NCBI GenBank assembly: GCA_029339505.1
Contig: JAQISU010000167.1
Location: forward strand, 2,308,501 to 2,372,500
Direction: 5' to 3'
From: Unio delphinus
Lineage: Eukaryota; Mollusca; Bivalvia; Unionida; Unionidae
Length of the DNA: 64,000 nucleotides
This document shows, piece by piece, positions 1 to 12,004 of this stretch. Every line of letters starts with the position of its first letter. Position 1 is the first letter of the stretch. The notes below the pieces were generated by a model. That model was not told the DNA's origin and ran no database searches. It saw only the letters and a list, made by a program, of their open reading frames with translations. The translations under genes were made by a program, and so were the position numbers.

Positions 1-914
1 TACATTATGCTAAATATTGATTGTATGTTGAAAAACACCAATAACCATGGCATTGGTATTCTCACTATGTTATGCTAAATATTGTTTGTGTGTTGAAAAA
101 CACCGATAACCATGGCATAGTATTTTCACTACAATATGCTAAATATTGATTATGTCTTGAAAAACACCAATAACCATGGCATCAGTATTCTCACTACAAT
201 ATGCTAAATATTGATTGTGTGTTGAATAACACCTATAACCATAGCATTGGTATTTTCACTACATTATGTTAAGTATTGATTGAGTGTTGAAAAACACCAA
301 TAACCATGGCATTATTATTTTCACTACAATATGCTAAATATTGATTGTGTTGAAAAACACCGATAACCATGGAATCAATATTCTCACTACATTATGCTAA
401 ATATTGATTGTGTTGAAAAACACCAATAACCATGGCATTATTATTTTCACTACAATATGCTAAATATTGATTATGTGTTGAAAAACACCGATAACCATAG
501 CAATGGTATTCTCGCTACATTATGTTAAATATTGATTGTGTGTTGAAAAACACCAATAACCATGGCATTATTATTTTCACTACAGTATGCTAAATATTGA
601 TTATGTGTTGAAAAACACCAATAACCATGGCATTGGTATTCTCACTATGTTATGCTAAATATTGTTTGTTTGTTGAAAAACACCAATAACCATGGCATTA
701 TTATTTTCACTACAATATGCTAAATATTGATTATGTGTTGAAAAACACCAATAACCATGGCATTATTATTTTCACTACAATATGCTAAATATTGATTATG
801 TCTTGAAAAACACCAATAACCATGGCATTATTTTTTTCACTACAATATGCTAAATATTGATTGTGTGTTGAAAAACACCTATAACCATAGCATTGGTATT
901 CTCACTACATTATG
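1..914. repeat. Minisatellite, about 65-bp unit, about 14 copies
   Basis: Tandem copies of a 61-65 bp unit that begins near TACATTATGCTAAATATTGA and contains the block AAAAACACCRATAACCATGG. Copies differ by point changes and a 2-4 bp deletion after GATTGTG. Base 1 lies inside a copy, so the array continues past the left edge. No coding capacity is evident. Confidence 0.95.
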
Positions 915-1500
915 CTTGAGATCATTTTGTTTATGGGCCAAAAAATGTTTGGAGCTGCTCCTAAAATATTGGTCATGAAGTACCATCAGAGTTTACAGCC
1001 AAGATAGAAGTCGCGAGGTAATGTAGGTGTTCAAAGTCATCCTAAGAAAATCCAAATTTATAAAATATTGATTGTTTATGTGCTACAGATTTAATTATTG
1101 GAGTTCGCGGTCCAAATAAATGGCATCTCATTATGTAAATATTTAAAGTCTATTTTTAAATAGTTACATTATCATTCATCATTCAATTATGATTATGCCA
1201 TGACTGTATATGTAAGAAAGAGTCAAAAGTTTTAATTATGCCATGACTGGAGATGTAAGAGTTGCAGTCATCAAAGTCTGCTCAAGGAAGTCAACTTTTG
1301 TAAAATCAATGCCATGATTGTATATGATGGAGTCTCAGAGACCAAAATCGGCTTAAAGATGTCAGCTTTTGTAAAATCAATGCCATGATTGTATATGATG
1401 GACAGTTTCAATGATCATAATCGGCCTTAAAAGTTTTGTAAAATCAAAGAGTCTTGACTGATGTGATGATTATTATTATGATGCAATTTTTTAATCAGGA
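915..1500. other. Non-coding spacer between two minisatellites
   Basis: AT-rich unique sequence. It holds a short imperfect repetition around 1190-1400, where variants of AATGCCATGATTGTATATGA recur three to four times. I see no exon, RNA gene or mobile element. Confidence 0.6.
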
Positions 1501-1502
1501 TG

Positions 1503-3019
1503 TATGATAATATTATTGGGCATAACATGAAATGGTTATGAGTTCTGTCTCTTAATAAACATAATACTATTGGGCATAACATGAAATGGTTATGAGTTCT
1601 GTCTCTTAATAAACATAATACTATTGGACATAACATGAAATGGTTATGAGTTCTGTCTCTTAATAAACATAATACTATTGGGCATAACATGAAATGGTTA
1701 TGAGTTCTGTCTCTTAATAAACATGATACTATTGGACATAACATGAAATGGTTATGAATTCTGTCTCTTAATAAACATAATACTATTGGGCATAACATGA
1801 AATGGTTATGAGTTCTGTCTCTTAATAAACATAATACTATTGGGCATAACATGAAATGGTTATGAGTTCTGTCTCTTAATAAACATAATACTATTGGACA
1901 TAACATGAAATGGTTATGATTTCTGTCTCTTAATAAACATAATACTATTGGGCATAACATGAAATAGTTATGAGTTCTGTCTCTTAATAAACATAATACC
2001 ATTGGGCATAACATGAAATGGTTATGAGTTCTGTCTCTTAATAAACATAATACTATTGGGCATAACATGAAATGGTTATGAGTTCTGTCTCTTAATAAAC
2101 ATAATACTATTGGGCATAACATGAAATGGTTATGAGTTCTGTGTCTTAATAAACATAATACTATTGGACATAACATGAAATGGTTATGAGTTCTGTCTCT
2201 TAATAAACATAATACTATTGGGCATAACATGAAATGGTTATGAGTTCTGTCTCTTAATAAACATAATACTATTGGACATAACATGAAATGGTTATGAGTT
2301 CTGTCTCTTAATAAACATAATACTATTGGGCATAACATGAAATGGTTATGAGTTCTGTCTCTTAATAAACATAATACTATTGGACATAACATGAAATGGT
2401 TATGAGTTCTGTCTCTTAATAAACATAATACTATTGGGCATAACATGAAATGGTTATGAGTTCTGTCTCTTAATAAACATAATACTATTGGGCATAACAT
2501 GAAATGGTTATGAGTTCTGTCTCTTAATAAACATAATACTATTGGGCATAACATGAAATGGTTATGAGTTCTGTCTCTTAATAAACATAATACTATTGGG
2601 CATAACATGAAATGGTTATGAGTTCTGTCTCTTAATAAACATAATACTATTGGACATAACATGAAATGGTTATGATTTCTGTCTCTTAATGAACATAATA
2701 CTATTGGACATAACATGAAATGGTTATGAGTTCTGTCTCTTAATAAACATAATACTATTGGGCATAACATGAAATGGTTATGAGTTCTGTCTCTTAATAA
2801 ACATAATACTATTGGGCATAACATGAAATGGTTATGAGTTCTGTCTCTTAATAAACATAATACTATTGGGCATAACATGAAATGGTTATGAGTTCTGTCT
2901 CTTAATAAACATAATACTATTGGGCATAACATGAAATGGTTATGAGTTCTGTCTCTTAATAAACATAATACTATTGGGCATAACATGAAATGGTTATGAG
3001 TTCTGTCTCTTAATAAACA
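1503..3019. repeat. Minisatellite, 54-bp unit, about 28 copies
   Basis: Highly homogeneous 54-bp tandem repeat. The main variation is GGGCAT versus GGACAT. Each unit carries CATAAC and GTTATG separated by 8 bases, so every copy could fold a 6-bp-stem hairpin. The minus strand is open for 519 codons only because 54 is a multiple of three; the encoded 18-residue unit has no protein-like signature and I do not call a gene. Confidence 0.96.
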
Positions 3020-4037
3020 TGAAACTTGTATGCAATTTCTTTAATCTTATAAACAGTCTTCTGAAAGAAAATGCTCAGTTAAATGACTTTTGGAAATATT
3101 AGGCAATTGACTACCTGCTGCAAATCGAATGCTTGTAGAAAGAAGCAATCTGAATAATTGATTCGAATTTCTAAGATTCATTCACCAATGTATTTGCGTT
3201 ATTTTTTAAAAGGAGTCAATGATCTTCATTGTGTAGAGATTTGATAAGTTTTGTAAATACTTAATCAGCTATTATTTTATGGAGAATTAGTGACCTATTT
3301 TGTCCGTTTCTTTGTATTGACCTTGTAGGAAGATATTCAGGAGTAACATAACATAGTCCATACCAGCCAACACATTCTAGGTGTTTATGGGTTGCTTGGA
3401 CCCTTAGTCATGTAAAAATATCAATGTTAAGTTCTCCAGTATTCACAAGCAATCATCCATACTGATTTCATATTTTCTATGACATAGAATGAAACCTGTA
3501 TATATGGTTGGTTGTAATGGCACTTCTAACACACTAATGTCATAGTCAAGAAATAAGAGCTATGCAAGGGTTCACACAATTTTGTCCATGTGGATAGATG
3601 ATAATATAAAATGAAATATGAATAAACTTGTGAAAAGTATTATTAAAGTGTGTTCATCAGAGCAGATCTCTCTTGTACATGTATATAGGACTATTGAGAT
3701 TTAACTATATGCATTTTAAAACCAGTATTTGTTGACAAGGGCTACTTTATTTTGGATAGCATTAGACTTGCATAGAAATTTCTTTTTGTCATAATGTTTG
3801 CTGAACAAGGTAATGTACTATTCTTGTGTTAAACTCCTATCATTGAGTGTGGGATTTATTTTGAAGAATTTGGCTTTGACACAACCAAACATATGGAATT
3901 TGCTTTCATCTGTCCATGGTGAGTATGGTATCCCCAGCCTAGTGGCTACTGAGTACAGTCAAAATAATTTTTCACTCTTTATTATTGCAATTAAGGAATT
4001 TAGAAGTCCTATGGGTATTAATTGTTACAGTCAGAAT
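3020..4037. other. Non-coding AT-rich spacer
   Basis: No exon with paired splice sites, RNA gene or repeat family was recognised. The short open frames here have no protein-like composition. Confidence 0.5.
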
Positions 4038-4182
4038 GTCCCATGCTCTTATTTTCTTGACAGTTAATGTCCCATGCTCTTTATTTCTAGACAGTTAATG
4101 TCCCATGCTCTTATTTTCTTGACAGTTAATGTCCCATGCTCTTTTTTCATAACAGAATGTCCCATATTCTTTTGTCATGACA
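4038..4182. repeat. Short tandem repeat, 31-bp unit, 4-5 copies
   Basis: Copies of a 31-bp unit starting GTCCCATGCTCTTATTTTCT and ending GACAGTTAAT. The last two copies are diverged and slightly shortened. Confidence 0.85.
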
Positions 4183-4710
4183 AGAAATTAAGTTTTTTTA
4201 GTAAAATATTTGGTGAATTTAATTACCTTTCAAAAAACCAAATTATAATTCAATATGCTGGTAGATTTTCATCACTTTTCTATTCAAATTAATGAAAAAT
4301 AGGTTCCTGTGACCTTTATCAATATGCTAGCTGTTATAGATAACAGCTTGTAGGACCTTGTCTTGAAAGTGTTACAAAAATGGAAATCAAATAGAAGAAG
4401 CTTATTTGGTTTTTTCAATAAGAATAACTTTAAAATTTTTGCCAGGTTTTGCTTGGCTTTGGAAATTTGTTTTCTTAGACTAAGTTACACATTGGAATTA
4501 TTCCAATAATTTCACTGCATTCAAAATGACTTAAGGGGTTTGGGAAAATTTTCAAAATTGTCAGTCCATGCCAACTGATCTGGTTTTTTTTGGCTGCAGC
4601 AGCACAGCAGTGTTAATGTATGTCTGTTATCTTTCTCTACAAAGTCTTTTTTCAATTTTTCTGCTATTATCTCTGTGTTTAGCATTGTGTTTTTCTTTTG
4701 ACTGTACTAG

Positions 4711-4781
4711 TGGCCCAGGCTGAAAAAGATGAAAATTGGGATGAGGAACTAACTGAGCTGTTCCGACTGTGTTCATCCTGA
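4711..4781 (+). CDS. Possible exon of an unrecognised gene (weak)
   Basis: A polypyrimidine stretch ending ACTGTACTAG is followed by a frame reading VAQAEKDENWDEELTELF, then a few residues to a TGA. The peptide is acidic, helical and protein-like in composition, unlike the surrounding AT-rich sequence. It could be a terminal exon, or an exon whose true donor I cannot place. A good donor-like site (CTTG/GTAAGA) lies near 4821, but all three frames are stopped before it. I do not recognise the protein. It lies on the same strand as the last exon at 11089-11421, but nothing proves they share a transcript. Confidence 0.25.
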
Positions 4782-4872
4782 ACTACCCCCTGTATCAATG
4801 AGATAAGCCAGGCAAACTTGGTAAGATCCTGTAGCCTTGTTAGATAAAGTATGTCACTTAAGAGTTGCACTG

Positions 4873-5062
4873 ATAAGATTGTATCTCAGGTTGTCGTATG
4901 TTATCTTTGTTGGAAGTTTCCCTGTGTCAACCAGACCATCATAAAATTGTATCCCAGGTTGTCTTATGTTATCTTTGTTGGAAGTTTCCCTGTGTCATTT
5001 AGACCATCAAAACATTGTATCACAGTTTGTCATATGTTATCTTTGTTGGAAGTTTCCCAGTG
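4873..5062. repeat. Tandem repeat, about 68-bp unit, 3 copies
   Basis: Three diverged copies containing TATGTTATCTTTGTTGGAAG followed by TTTCCCTGTGT. No coding signal. Confidence 0.85.
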
Positions 5063-5069
5063 TAATTAG

Positions 5070-6965
5070 TAATATGCTGGACATTTATGTTTCTGCTTGA
5101 TCAGTGAAGAAGCTTGATACTCCTAAACTCTATCTCTAGTTCACCATATACCATAAAAATTACATTTGAACAGATTTACCTGTATTTTATCCAGGTCTAT
5201 AGTTTCAGCACATGAATATTGACAGTTTGAAACATCTTTGCACTTTCAATTGTTTATTTTCATGGTGTTTCCAATGATTTTACTATAGATAATTTCCATG
5301 TGTCACTTTTTACTAAGTTATTTTACTTGACCACCATTGCATAAGTCAACTCAGATAATTATTATTTAGGAACCACAGTGGTCTTATGCTCCTTGTAGTT
5401 TCCTTGTTCTTATAAAATGTTCATGTTCATAATTAGACAACTTGAGGAATTTTAATTACAAGAGAACAGAAGGTTTGGTAGACTGAAATTCTTACCATTT
5501 TAAGAGAGATGAAGAAGCAAACCTGCACTCTGTATGTGTGTGTGTGTGTGTGTGTGCACAATACCTGCCCTTGATCCCCAGATTTGGATGACTTTCTGAG
5601 GGATAAATGATTTATTTGCATGCTCAAGGGGGTTTACAGAAATCAGTATTTGGGGAACATGTGGCCACAAATTGCAACCTGCAATCTCACACCAATCCAG
5701 CACTCCAAATGAAAATGGTGAGTTTCTGAAGCACACATGCATGCATATACATACATATATGTGTTTGCCAGGCTGGAACTTTTTGCATCAAAGACGTGTG
5801 TTATTTGCTGACCATTTGAGTGCTTGATTAATAGAAACTTAATTTGTTTGAATCAGGGGATGTAACATTAAAAAATATAAATGTTCATGTCTTAAGTTAT
5901 TTACACCTATCTTGCTTGTCATTATAGTTTTGCATGCTGCCTCCTTCTATTAATGCTTGCAATTTTTATTTAAGTATGTTTTGAAAAGTGAGAATAGTGG
6001 ACTCATAAAAACATATTCTTGCTTAACAGAACGTTCTTTCTGTAATAATATTAGCACTCCACATCAAGATGATGTGGCCCAAGGGGTTGTCAACTTGTTT
6101 GTCTGTTGATGAAAATGTGACTCTTTCAAACGGGACTGCCTAATGGCCTTTATGGCAAGCCTAACCTGATTCATTGAAATCACATTGTTTTGGTATCAGT
6201 TCTCATGATTTTATGAAACATTACATTTTCATTGTTACTGTACTTGTTGGGGGAAATGTGAGATCCTATTTCTTTTGCAGCAGAATGTTTGTTCATTGGC
6301 TCTTTCAACCTGGTTTCATTGGTTCATTTATCTTGGTCTTCCAGCACGTGATGGCAGATCAGGGTCTGTTGTTTTTGACTTTTAAGCAAGTAAAGATGGT
6401 TCCACATGAAAAATAAAAAATTCATTGAATGTCCTTTGATGTTCTTGAAGAAATTTGACACTGGCCTTTGCCTCACTTATCCCTGTCAGCTGGAAACACC
6501 TGCATGATATTGTCTAAGTTAATCAACCCTTGACACAAACCTGTATTGCTGGAATAACTTCTTTTACATACATATGAAAAGAATGTGTGAAAAGAAATGT
6601 AATTTTTGTTGTTGTTTTGGAAAACACTCTCATAATACATGTGTTGTTGAATACAAACTAAGACTACAAGAAATGTTAAAACTCGTGTTGAAGATGTAGA
6701 ATACTTTATTACAAATAAATGTTGACAGTGGCTTTGTTTACAGAAAAAGAGAAACAAAGACAGCTACATACATTTAAACGCTTCATAGCACCAAAGTAAT
6801 CTACTTCAATGAGAATAAGAATATGATTTGAAGGAGTGATTTCTCTCCCCTTGTAAGATGTTCAACTTTAATTATTAAGGAAATCCACAATCACATGCTA
6901 GCATAATGCAGATGACCATTGATTTTACAGTTATTAATGTGATTAATTACACAACATGTCTCAAT
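5070..6965. other. Non-coding spacer with a TG microsatellite
   Basis: AT-rich sequence with a (TG)n tract at about 5535-5556 and a short ATG/ATAC-rich patch near 5740-5760. An acceptor-like site near 6280 and a second near 6345 are followed by short open stretches, but no frame gave a coherent exon. I see no other feature. Confidence 0.5.
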
Positions 6966-7295
6966 TAGTGTAATCCATATGATAATTAGTGTATTCCATG
7001 TGTTAATTACCATAATCTACATGATAATTAGTGGAATCTGTATGATAATTAGTGTAATCCATATGCTAGTGAGTGTAATCCACATGATAATTAGTGTAAT
7101 CTATATGATAATTAGTATAATCCACAGGCTAATTAGTGTAATCCACATGATAATTAGTGTATGCCATATGATAACTACTGTAATTCACATGATAACTACG
7201 GTTATCCACATGATAATTAGTGTATGCCATACATATGATAATTACTGTAATCCACATGGTACCTTCTGTAATCCACATGATAATTACTGTAATGA
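6966..7295. repeat. Minisatellite, 21-bp unit, about 15 copies
   Basis: Repeats of a 21-bp unit near GTGTAATCCATATGATAATTA, with changes in most copies. The unit length is divisible by three, which explains a 131-codon open frame made of repeating Met-Ile-Ile-Ser. Confidence 0.92.
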
Positions 7296-7713
7296 AACTG
7301 GCCAGATGGTTGACTACTTAAGTCAACATTTTTTGAGCACAGATAAAACAGTCCTTGTTTACATGACAACTTAAAATATTTATTTTTCTTGGGCTTTCAA
7401 AAAGGTTTGCTTTATGTTGGGAAATTTTTTGTACTGGTAGTAAGTACAATTAAAGATTTTAAATTATGATATTGTCAATATTATAGGATTTAATTATTTA
7501 GATTAATTATGATAGATACAGATGAGGGAAGGAACATAAGTAAGTCATGTAGTCATTTGGGTTACATACATTGCCACTCTGACCTTGTAAACTTTAATTT
7601 TAATTAGTGTAGAAAATGAACTGTTAATTAGTGTAGAAAATGAACTGGATTCTTATGTTATCTTTGCAAAATACTAAACATCATGCTCACATGTATATAT
7701 TGCTTTTTTTAGG

Positions 7714-7760
7714 TATTGGATTTGGTGGTTTGTGGAGATTTGCTGGTACATTTACAAAGG
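7714..7760 (+). CDS. Possible 47-nt internal exon, unrecognised gene
   Basis: A T-rich tract ending TTTTTTTAG precedes 47 nt that end ACAAAG before GTAAAT, a good acceptor and donor pair. The phase that joins correctly to the exon at 11089 reads IGFGGLWRFAGTFTK, with the first two bases completing a split codon. Phase compatibility with the next exon supports it. Against it are its short length and the lack of any recognisable family. If real, the intron to the next exon would be 3.3 kb and would contain the whole pogo-like transposon at 8007-9819. Confidence 0.33.
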
Positions 7761-8006
7761 TAAATTGTCATTAGACATGCTACTTTTAGATTTAAAGTAT
7801 TACTGTCATGATTAATGTTGAAGTATCCAGGAATGATGCGAGTCATGTCAAGAACAAGTCTATAGCTTATACAGCATGGAATTTTGTCCATGTTCAGTAG
7901 TAATAATCTATGTCCTTTGGATATATAATATGTTCTGTTAATATTAATTTATTTAGTGAGAAAATGGAGGAATATTATAGTTAACAACATCATATTATGC
8001 CCACTA

Positions 8007-9819
8007 CTGTATTTACCATAAATATTGGGACACAATAAAATAAAAAATTTTTGTCCCAGAACTTATGGTGACAATTTTTTTCTCACTTAGGTCATATGTC
8101 CCAAGACATAAGAAACAAAATAAATTTGTATTGTATTTATGCTCGCCCCCGCCGTCCCAAATGTGCCAATAAAATACTTAAATAAAGAGCTTAATTGATA
8201 CTAAAAAGAAAGAAACTAACCTTGTATTGTTATCGTTTATACTGTTTTCAACATAAGCATTAAAAATTAAAATATATCCTCAAAATTTGTATATGTAACA
8301 TAGGCTTCCATACTGTAGCGTGTATCGCTTATGTCTGATAACACACATCACATTGTTCATTGACATGAACATTGAGAAACAGATTGTGTTTTGGTTGTGT
8401 TCATAGGTTTGAACATGTTATCCGATTGAAAACTGGGTCCAAGAAAATCACAAATAAGAGGAAAATAATCAGCCAATATCTTGACACAATAGATGAACAG
8501 ATATTGATGTCCAAAGGTCTCGAGAACATTTGGAGAAAATAAAATCATGTGATGAATTTGTAAAGGCCAGAAGAGAAGCAAATGATTTCGCAAACGAGAG
8601 GGAAATCTACTGATATATTGAAGACAACTGCCAGTCACACATGAAATGTTGGTAGGTGCAAAATAACCAAGATTTAATTATATTGAGGTCTGCTGTATGA
8701 CAGTATCTCGCACAATAAAATCATCATCTTAAAACACATTCACTTGAGTGTAGGTGACAATCTTTTCGCCTATATGGGTTACAAAAAGGATCGTTACTGT
8801 ATACCTGCAGACATCAATGCTCCTTTGTATTAATTATAGCTGCAGATGCAAGTCACATAGACCAGGTGGTCAATAAACACAACTGGCTGCAAACAGTAAA
8901 TTTCTTTGAATCTAATGACAGGACATAAAAAACAAATGTTATTTTTAATACAGAGCAAGCTTACTTCGGTGGCCGACTTTGGACTCAGAAGCCTTTTCTT
9001 AAAAGTATATCGATATAAAGATTATTTTATTGCAAAGCAAGCTGACGTCTGAATCTGACTGGATTCTTTTAAGTGTACCCAGTTTTTAATTTATTTTTGA
9101 ATATAATAAAATGGTCGAGATGTGAAAACTTTGTTTCCTTTTCACCGGTTTTCACAAAATTTTGAAAATAAATTAAAACAATGGAACGTTTTTAAAGTGA
9201 CACAATATAGTGCTACATGCATGAACATTGATGACCCAGCATCACCCAGAAGGTTTGGAGAAAATTAAATCACATGATGAATTTGTGAAGGCCAGAAGAG
9301 AAACAGATCATTTCACTGACAATATGATCATTAACATGGAGGAAACTCTAGTGTACATTGATCTCATTCCTGGATGGACTGAAAATAAAAAAAAGGTCAA
9401 AAGTGTGAGAATTAGCAAGACTGGTACAGATTTGAAAGAAATATGACCTTAGTCCTTGCAGTTTCCACTTCAGGTGAAGTGTTGCCTCTAACAATATTTC
9501 ATGTCAGGAGAAAGCTAAACAAATAATCATGTACCGAAAAAGAATAGTTCATATTTGTGTAGGAGAAGGCTTGTGTTGGTGAGATGCTGCTGCATTGGAC
9601 TAAAGAATTTTATCTCAAGTAGTTTTTTGTTTTTAAAAAATAAAATTTCAGTGCATTTCCATCATGTAGTTTTCGAATGATTTAAAAGTTGTCCCATAAC
9701 TTGCGATTGAAAAATAATGATGTGTTTCAGAACATACAGTACATTAAAAAAAATTACTTTTAAAATGAATGTATGGTGTCGTAACAAATACAGTGTCCCA
9801 ACATATATGGTAAATACGT
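8007..9819 (+). mobile_element. Degenerate pogo/Tigger-like DNA transposon with TIRs
   Basis: The ends form imperfect inverted repeats of 27 bp. The left end begins CTGTATTTACCATAAATATT and the right end, read inwards on the minus strand, begins ACGTATTTACCATATATGTT; both continue into GGGACAC. TA dinucleotides flank both ends (8005-8006 and 9820-9821), as expected for Tc1/mariner/pogo insertion. The 1813-bp interior contains remains of a DDE transposase. About 60 bp near 8540-8600 resemble 9255-9316, so the interior carries a duplicated coding fragment or a nested copy. Family assignment rests on the protein motif and the TA sites. Confidence 0.85.
9228..9530 (+). pseudogene. Pogo/Tigger-like transposase fragment
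   Basis: The frame includes NMEETLVYIDLIPGW and KKVKSVRISKTG. This matches the first catalytic region of pogo/Tigger DDE transposases, which normally reads N-M-D-E-T followed by V-Y-F-D and a K-K-G-x-K-x-V segment. The first catalytic aspartate appears as glutamate here. A TGA follows at 9444, and similarity seems to continue beyond it (LVLAVSTSGEVLPL) to about 9530. The DNA-binding domain and the other two catalytic acids are not seen. A second remnant of the region just before the motif lies at about 8400-8620. It is the internal gene of the transposon at 8007-9819 and is not functional. Confidence 0.75.
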
Positions 9820-9919
9820 TATAAGGCAAATCATAATGTTATGATTTCTGTATATCCATCTGTTACCAGTTTCATTTCTGGACAGTAACCTGAGCTCTCC
9901 AATATCTACATTAACTAAA

Positions 9920-10880
9920 CTTTTGGGATGGTTTTCATTTGTGGTAAGAAATATGGTTGTCAATTTCAAGGTCAGAGGTCAAGGTCACTGATTTATGCCT
10001 GAATGAAACAGCTGGTTTAATCACAGTAATATTAGTTATACAACAATATACATGTACCTGGACCAAATTTTGTGGATAGCTTGCACATGAGCTAAAGAAA
10101 AAGCCTATTGATTTCAGGGGCAATGTAATAAGTCAAGGTTGCTGTGACAGAATACAAAGTGCTTCTGCACAGTAATATCAGGTCTTCATAGTAGACCTTG
10201 AGCAAACTTTGTTGAGGAAACTTGTGGTCAATAAAAAAAAGGCCTTTTGATTTTGCAGCTAGAGATTCAGGTCATTGTAACTAACAATAGGTTTCTGCAC
10301 AAGAGCATTAGTTCAACATTGGAACTAAACTTTGTGGACATCTTGCCTAGGTAGAACCTATCAGTTTTGTGGTCAAAAGGTCAGAGATAAGGATTATTGC
10401 AACTAAGAGGAGGAAAATTATTTTTGCTCAAACATTTAAATTCTTGACCATGTACCTTTACCAAAGTTCATGAATGACAACACATGTTGAATGAAACAGA
10501 AGTCTGCTGATTTTGGTTTGAAAAAGTCTCACTTCAAGAAAACAGGTTTTACCGAATGACTTTAATTTTAGACTAATTTTCTGGACCAAATTTTGTGATG
10601 GCTTGCGCTTGATACATGGAAGGAGTCTATTATTTGTGTGTCAAAAGGTCAAATATCAAGGTCATTGTGGCTCAAAGAAAATTGGGTTTGCTAAATAGCT
10701 TTTGTTTTAGAACATGTGCCTTGACTGCACATTTTGGATGGCTTGCACATAAAGAATCCCTTTGAATTAGAAATCATGGTCATGGTAAATCTAATGAGAA
10801 AATAATGGGTTCCTCACAGCATGTTTAATTTAAGACTGCACACATTCACCAAAAGTCAGGATATTTTGTTAATACTCTTT
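9920..10880. repeat. Old diverged repeat modules with AGGTCA-type motifs
   Basis: Several loosely similar modules recur at about 10061, 10320, 10581 and 10725. Each contains a version of CCAAATTTTGTGGATAGCTT and a nearby RGGTCA-type motif such as GGTCAGAGGTCAAGGTCAC. The spacing is irregular (about 140-260 bp) and the copies are strongly diverged. I read this as an ancient tandem or clustered interspersed repeat, not a regulatory array. Confidence 0.6.
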
Positions 10881-11088
10881 AAAATCAACCATAGTCGACT
10901 ATTTCCTACATAAAGGATTGTCAAACATGGAGTGGTGAATAGTGTATGATTCTTGTTTCTCTTGTACACATAATGGTTCAAACATTAGGAAATAATGGTT
11001 TATACAAAATGGAGATACATGTATTTTTTTGTGGATAAAAAGAACTGTTTCTTTGATATTATACCATTGACACATTGTGTTCTTTCAG

Positions 11089-11421
11089 TCTGCTCAGAGT
11101 AGTGATATTGCTGAACTGTTTGTCAACTGCCTGGAAGCCATGATGGTGGAAACCTGTCTCCCAGGAGATGACCTTGATATTTTGAACCCATATCCAAGTT
11201 CCCTGGGAATCTCCTCCAATTTGAACCTCTCTAGCTCCATGTCCAGCCTCAGCATCGGCAGCATGCACTCTCCCACAGACAAAGACAACACAGAGAAAAA
11301 TGGATCTGGATCGAATGGAGCTAGGATACGCCATGGCTCAGCCAATAATGTGACTGGTAAAAACCGAGCAGGAAGTTTCAAGAGGAAGGACAGTAAGAAA
11401 AAGATGGACAGTTTCGACTAA
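11089..11421 (+). CDS. Terminal exon of an unrecognised host gene
   Basis: The acceptor TTGTGTTCTTTCAG is followed by a 111-codon open frame ending in TAA at 11419-11421. The first part, SAQSSDIAELFVNCLEAMMV, looks like an amphipathic helix. The rest is a low-complexity Ser/Asn/Gly-rich tail (SSNLNLSSSMSSLS) that turns basic near the end (FKRKDSKKKMD), typical of a disordered C-terminus with phosphorylatable serines. GC content rises above the flanks, which supports real coding. The upstream frame begins in the intron, so no start codon is assigned; the exon starts in phase 0. The first AATAAA downstream is near 12043. I do not recognise the family. Upstream exons are uncertain, apart from the 47-nt candidate at 7714. 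Confidence 0.8.
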   Translation, partial: SAQSSDIAELFVNCLEAMMVETCLPGDDLDILNPYPSSLGISSNLNLSSSMSSLSIGSMHSPTDKDNTEKNGSGSNGARIRHGSANNVTGKNRAGSFKRKDSKKKMDSFD

Positions 11422-11799
11422 ATCTCTTTTGGATATTAAACATTTTACTTTTTTATGAAACAGTCTTCATTTGAGCAACCTATGTCCTTGTAAGATTACC
11501 AGTGTATAGGTTTTTACAAATTCGGATTTATAATAAGATGTAGTTCCATGGACCAATATTTGTTGTAGTTTATAAATGGAAGGTAAGTTTTTTTTTTGGT
11601 CAAGTCTAAGTTTATTCATTGACATTGCTTGATTTTTCATGACTGGAAGTCAAGTACAACTTTGAGCTGTTGTGCTGAAATCAGCTTGAGAATAGTTCCA
11701 GTTATGGCTTTTACCATTAAGGAGAAAGCTGTACTGTACTCTTCTGTTCAATATTTTTACATGTTGCGTCTCAAAAAGGTCAGTTTGGTAAACAAAAGG
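11422..11799. other. Likely 3' untranslated and flanking sequence
   Basis: AT-rich sequence after the stop codon of the exon at 11089-11421. No other gene or repeat was recognised. Confidence 0.5.
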
Positions 11800-11801
11800 T
11801 A

Positions 11802-12004
11802 CTGTATATACTTGCTTATTAATCAGTTGGCAAACAACAAATATACTGATCTGCCATCTCATAATGGACCTGCAGATTAGGGTTTTTTTTATTGTTCCAT
11901 TGATTGATTACTTCAAACAAACTGCACAGAACCAGATCTGCTGGCACATTATGCAGTGTCAGATCTGGGTCTGTGCAGTTGGACTCTTATTAGCAAATAT
12001 ACCA
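11802..12004. mobile_element. Pogo-type MITE, copy 1
   Basis: A 203-bp element flanked by TA on both sides (11800-11801 and 12005-12006). The left end begins CTGTATATACTTGCTTATTA and the inward-read right end begins TGGTATATTTGCTAATAAGA. The interior has several AGATCTG/CAGATCT palindromic motifs and no coding sequence. It shares size, ends and interior motifs with the element at 15246-15444. The ends resemble the CAGTATA...CGCTTA ends of pogo elements, so I infer a non-autonomous pogo-type element. Confidence 0.75.

Noticed and set aside
1427..2986. 519-codon minus-strand open frame of perfect 18-residue repeats
   Set aside because: It is entirely inside the 54-bp minisatellite, which is divisible by three, and has no signal peptide, domain or codon signature. 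I treat it as an array artefact.
6280..6395. Possible plus-strand exons after TTCTTTTGCAG or GGTCTTCCAG
   Set aside because: The phases do not fit the downstream candidate exon at 7714, and the open frames read unlike protein or meet stops.
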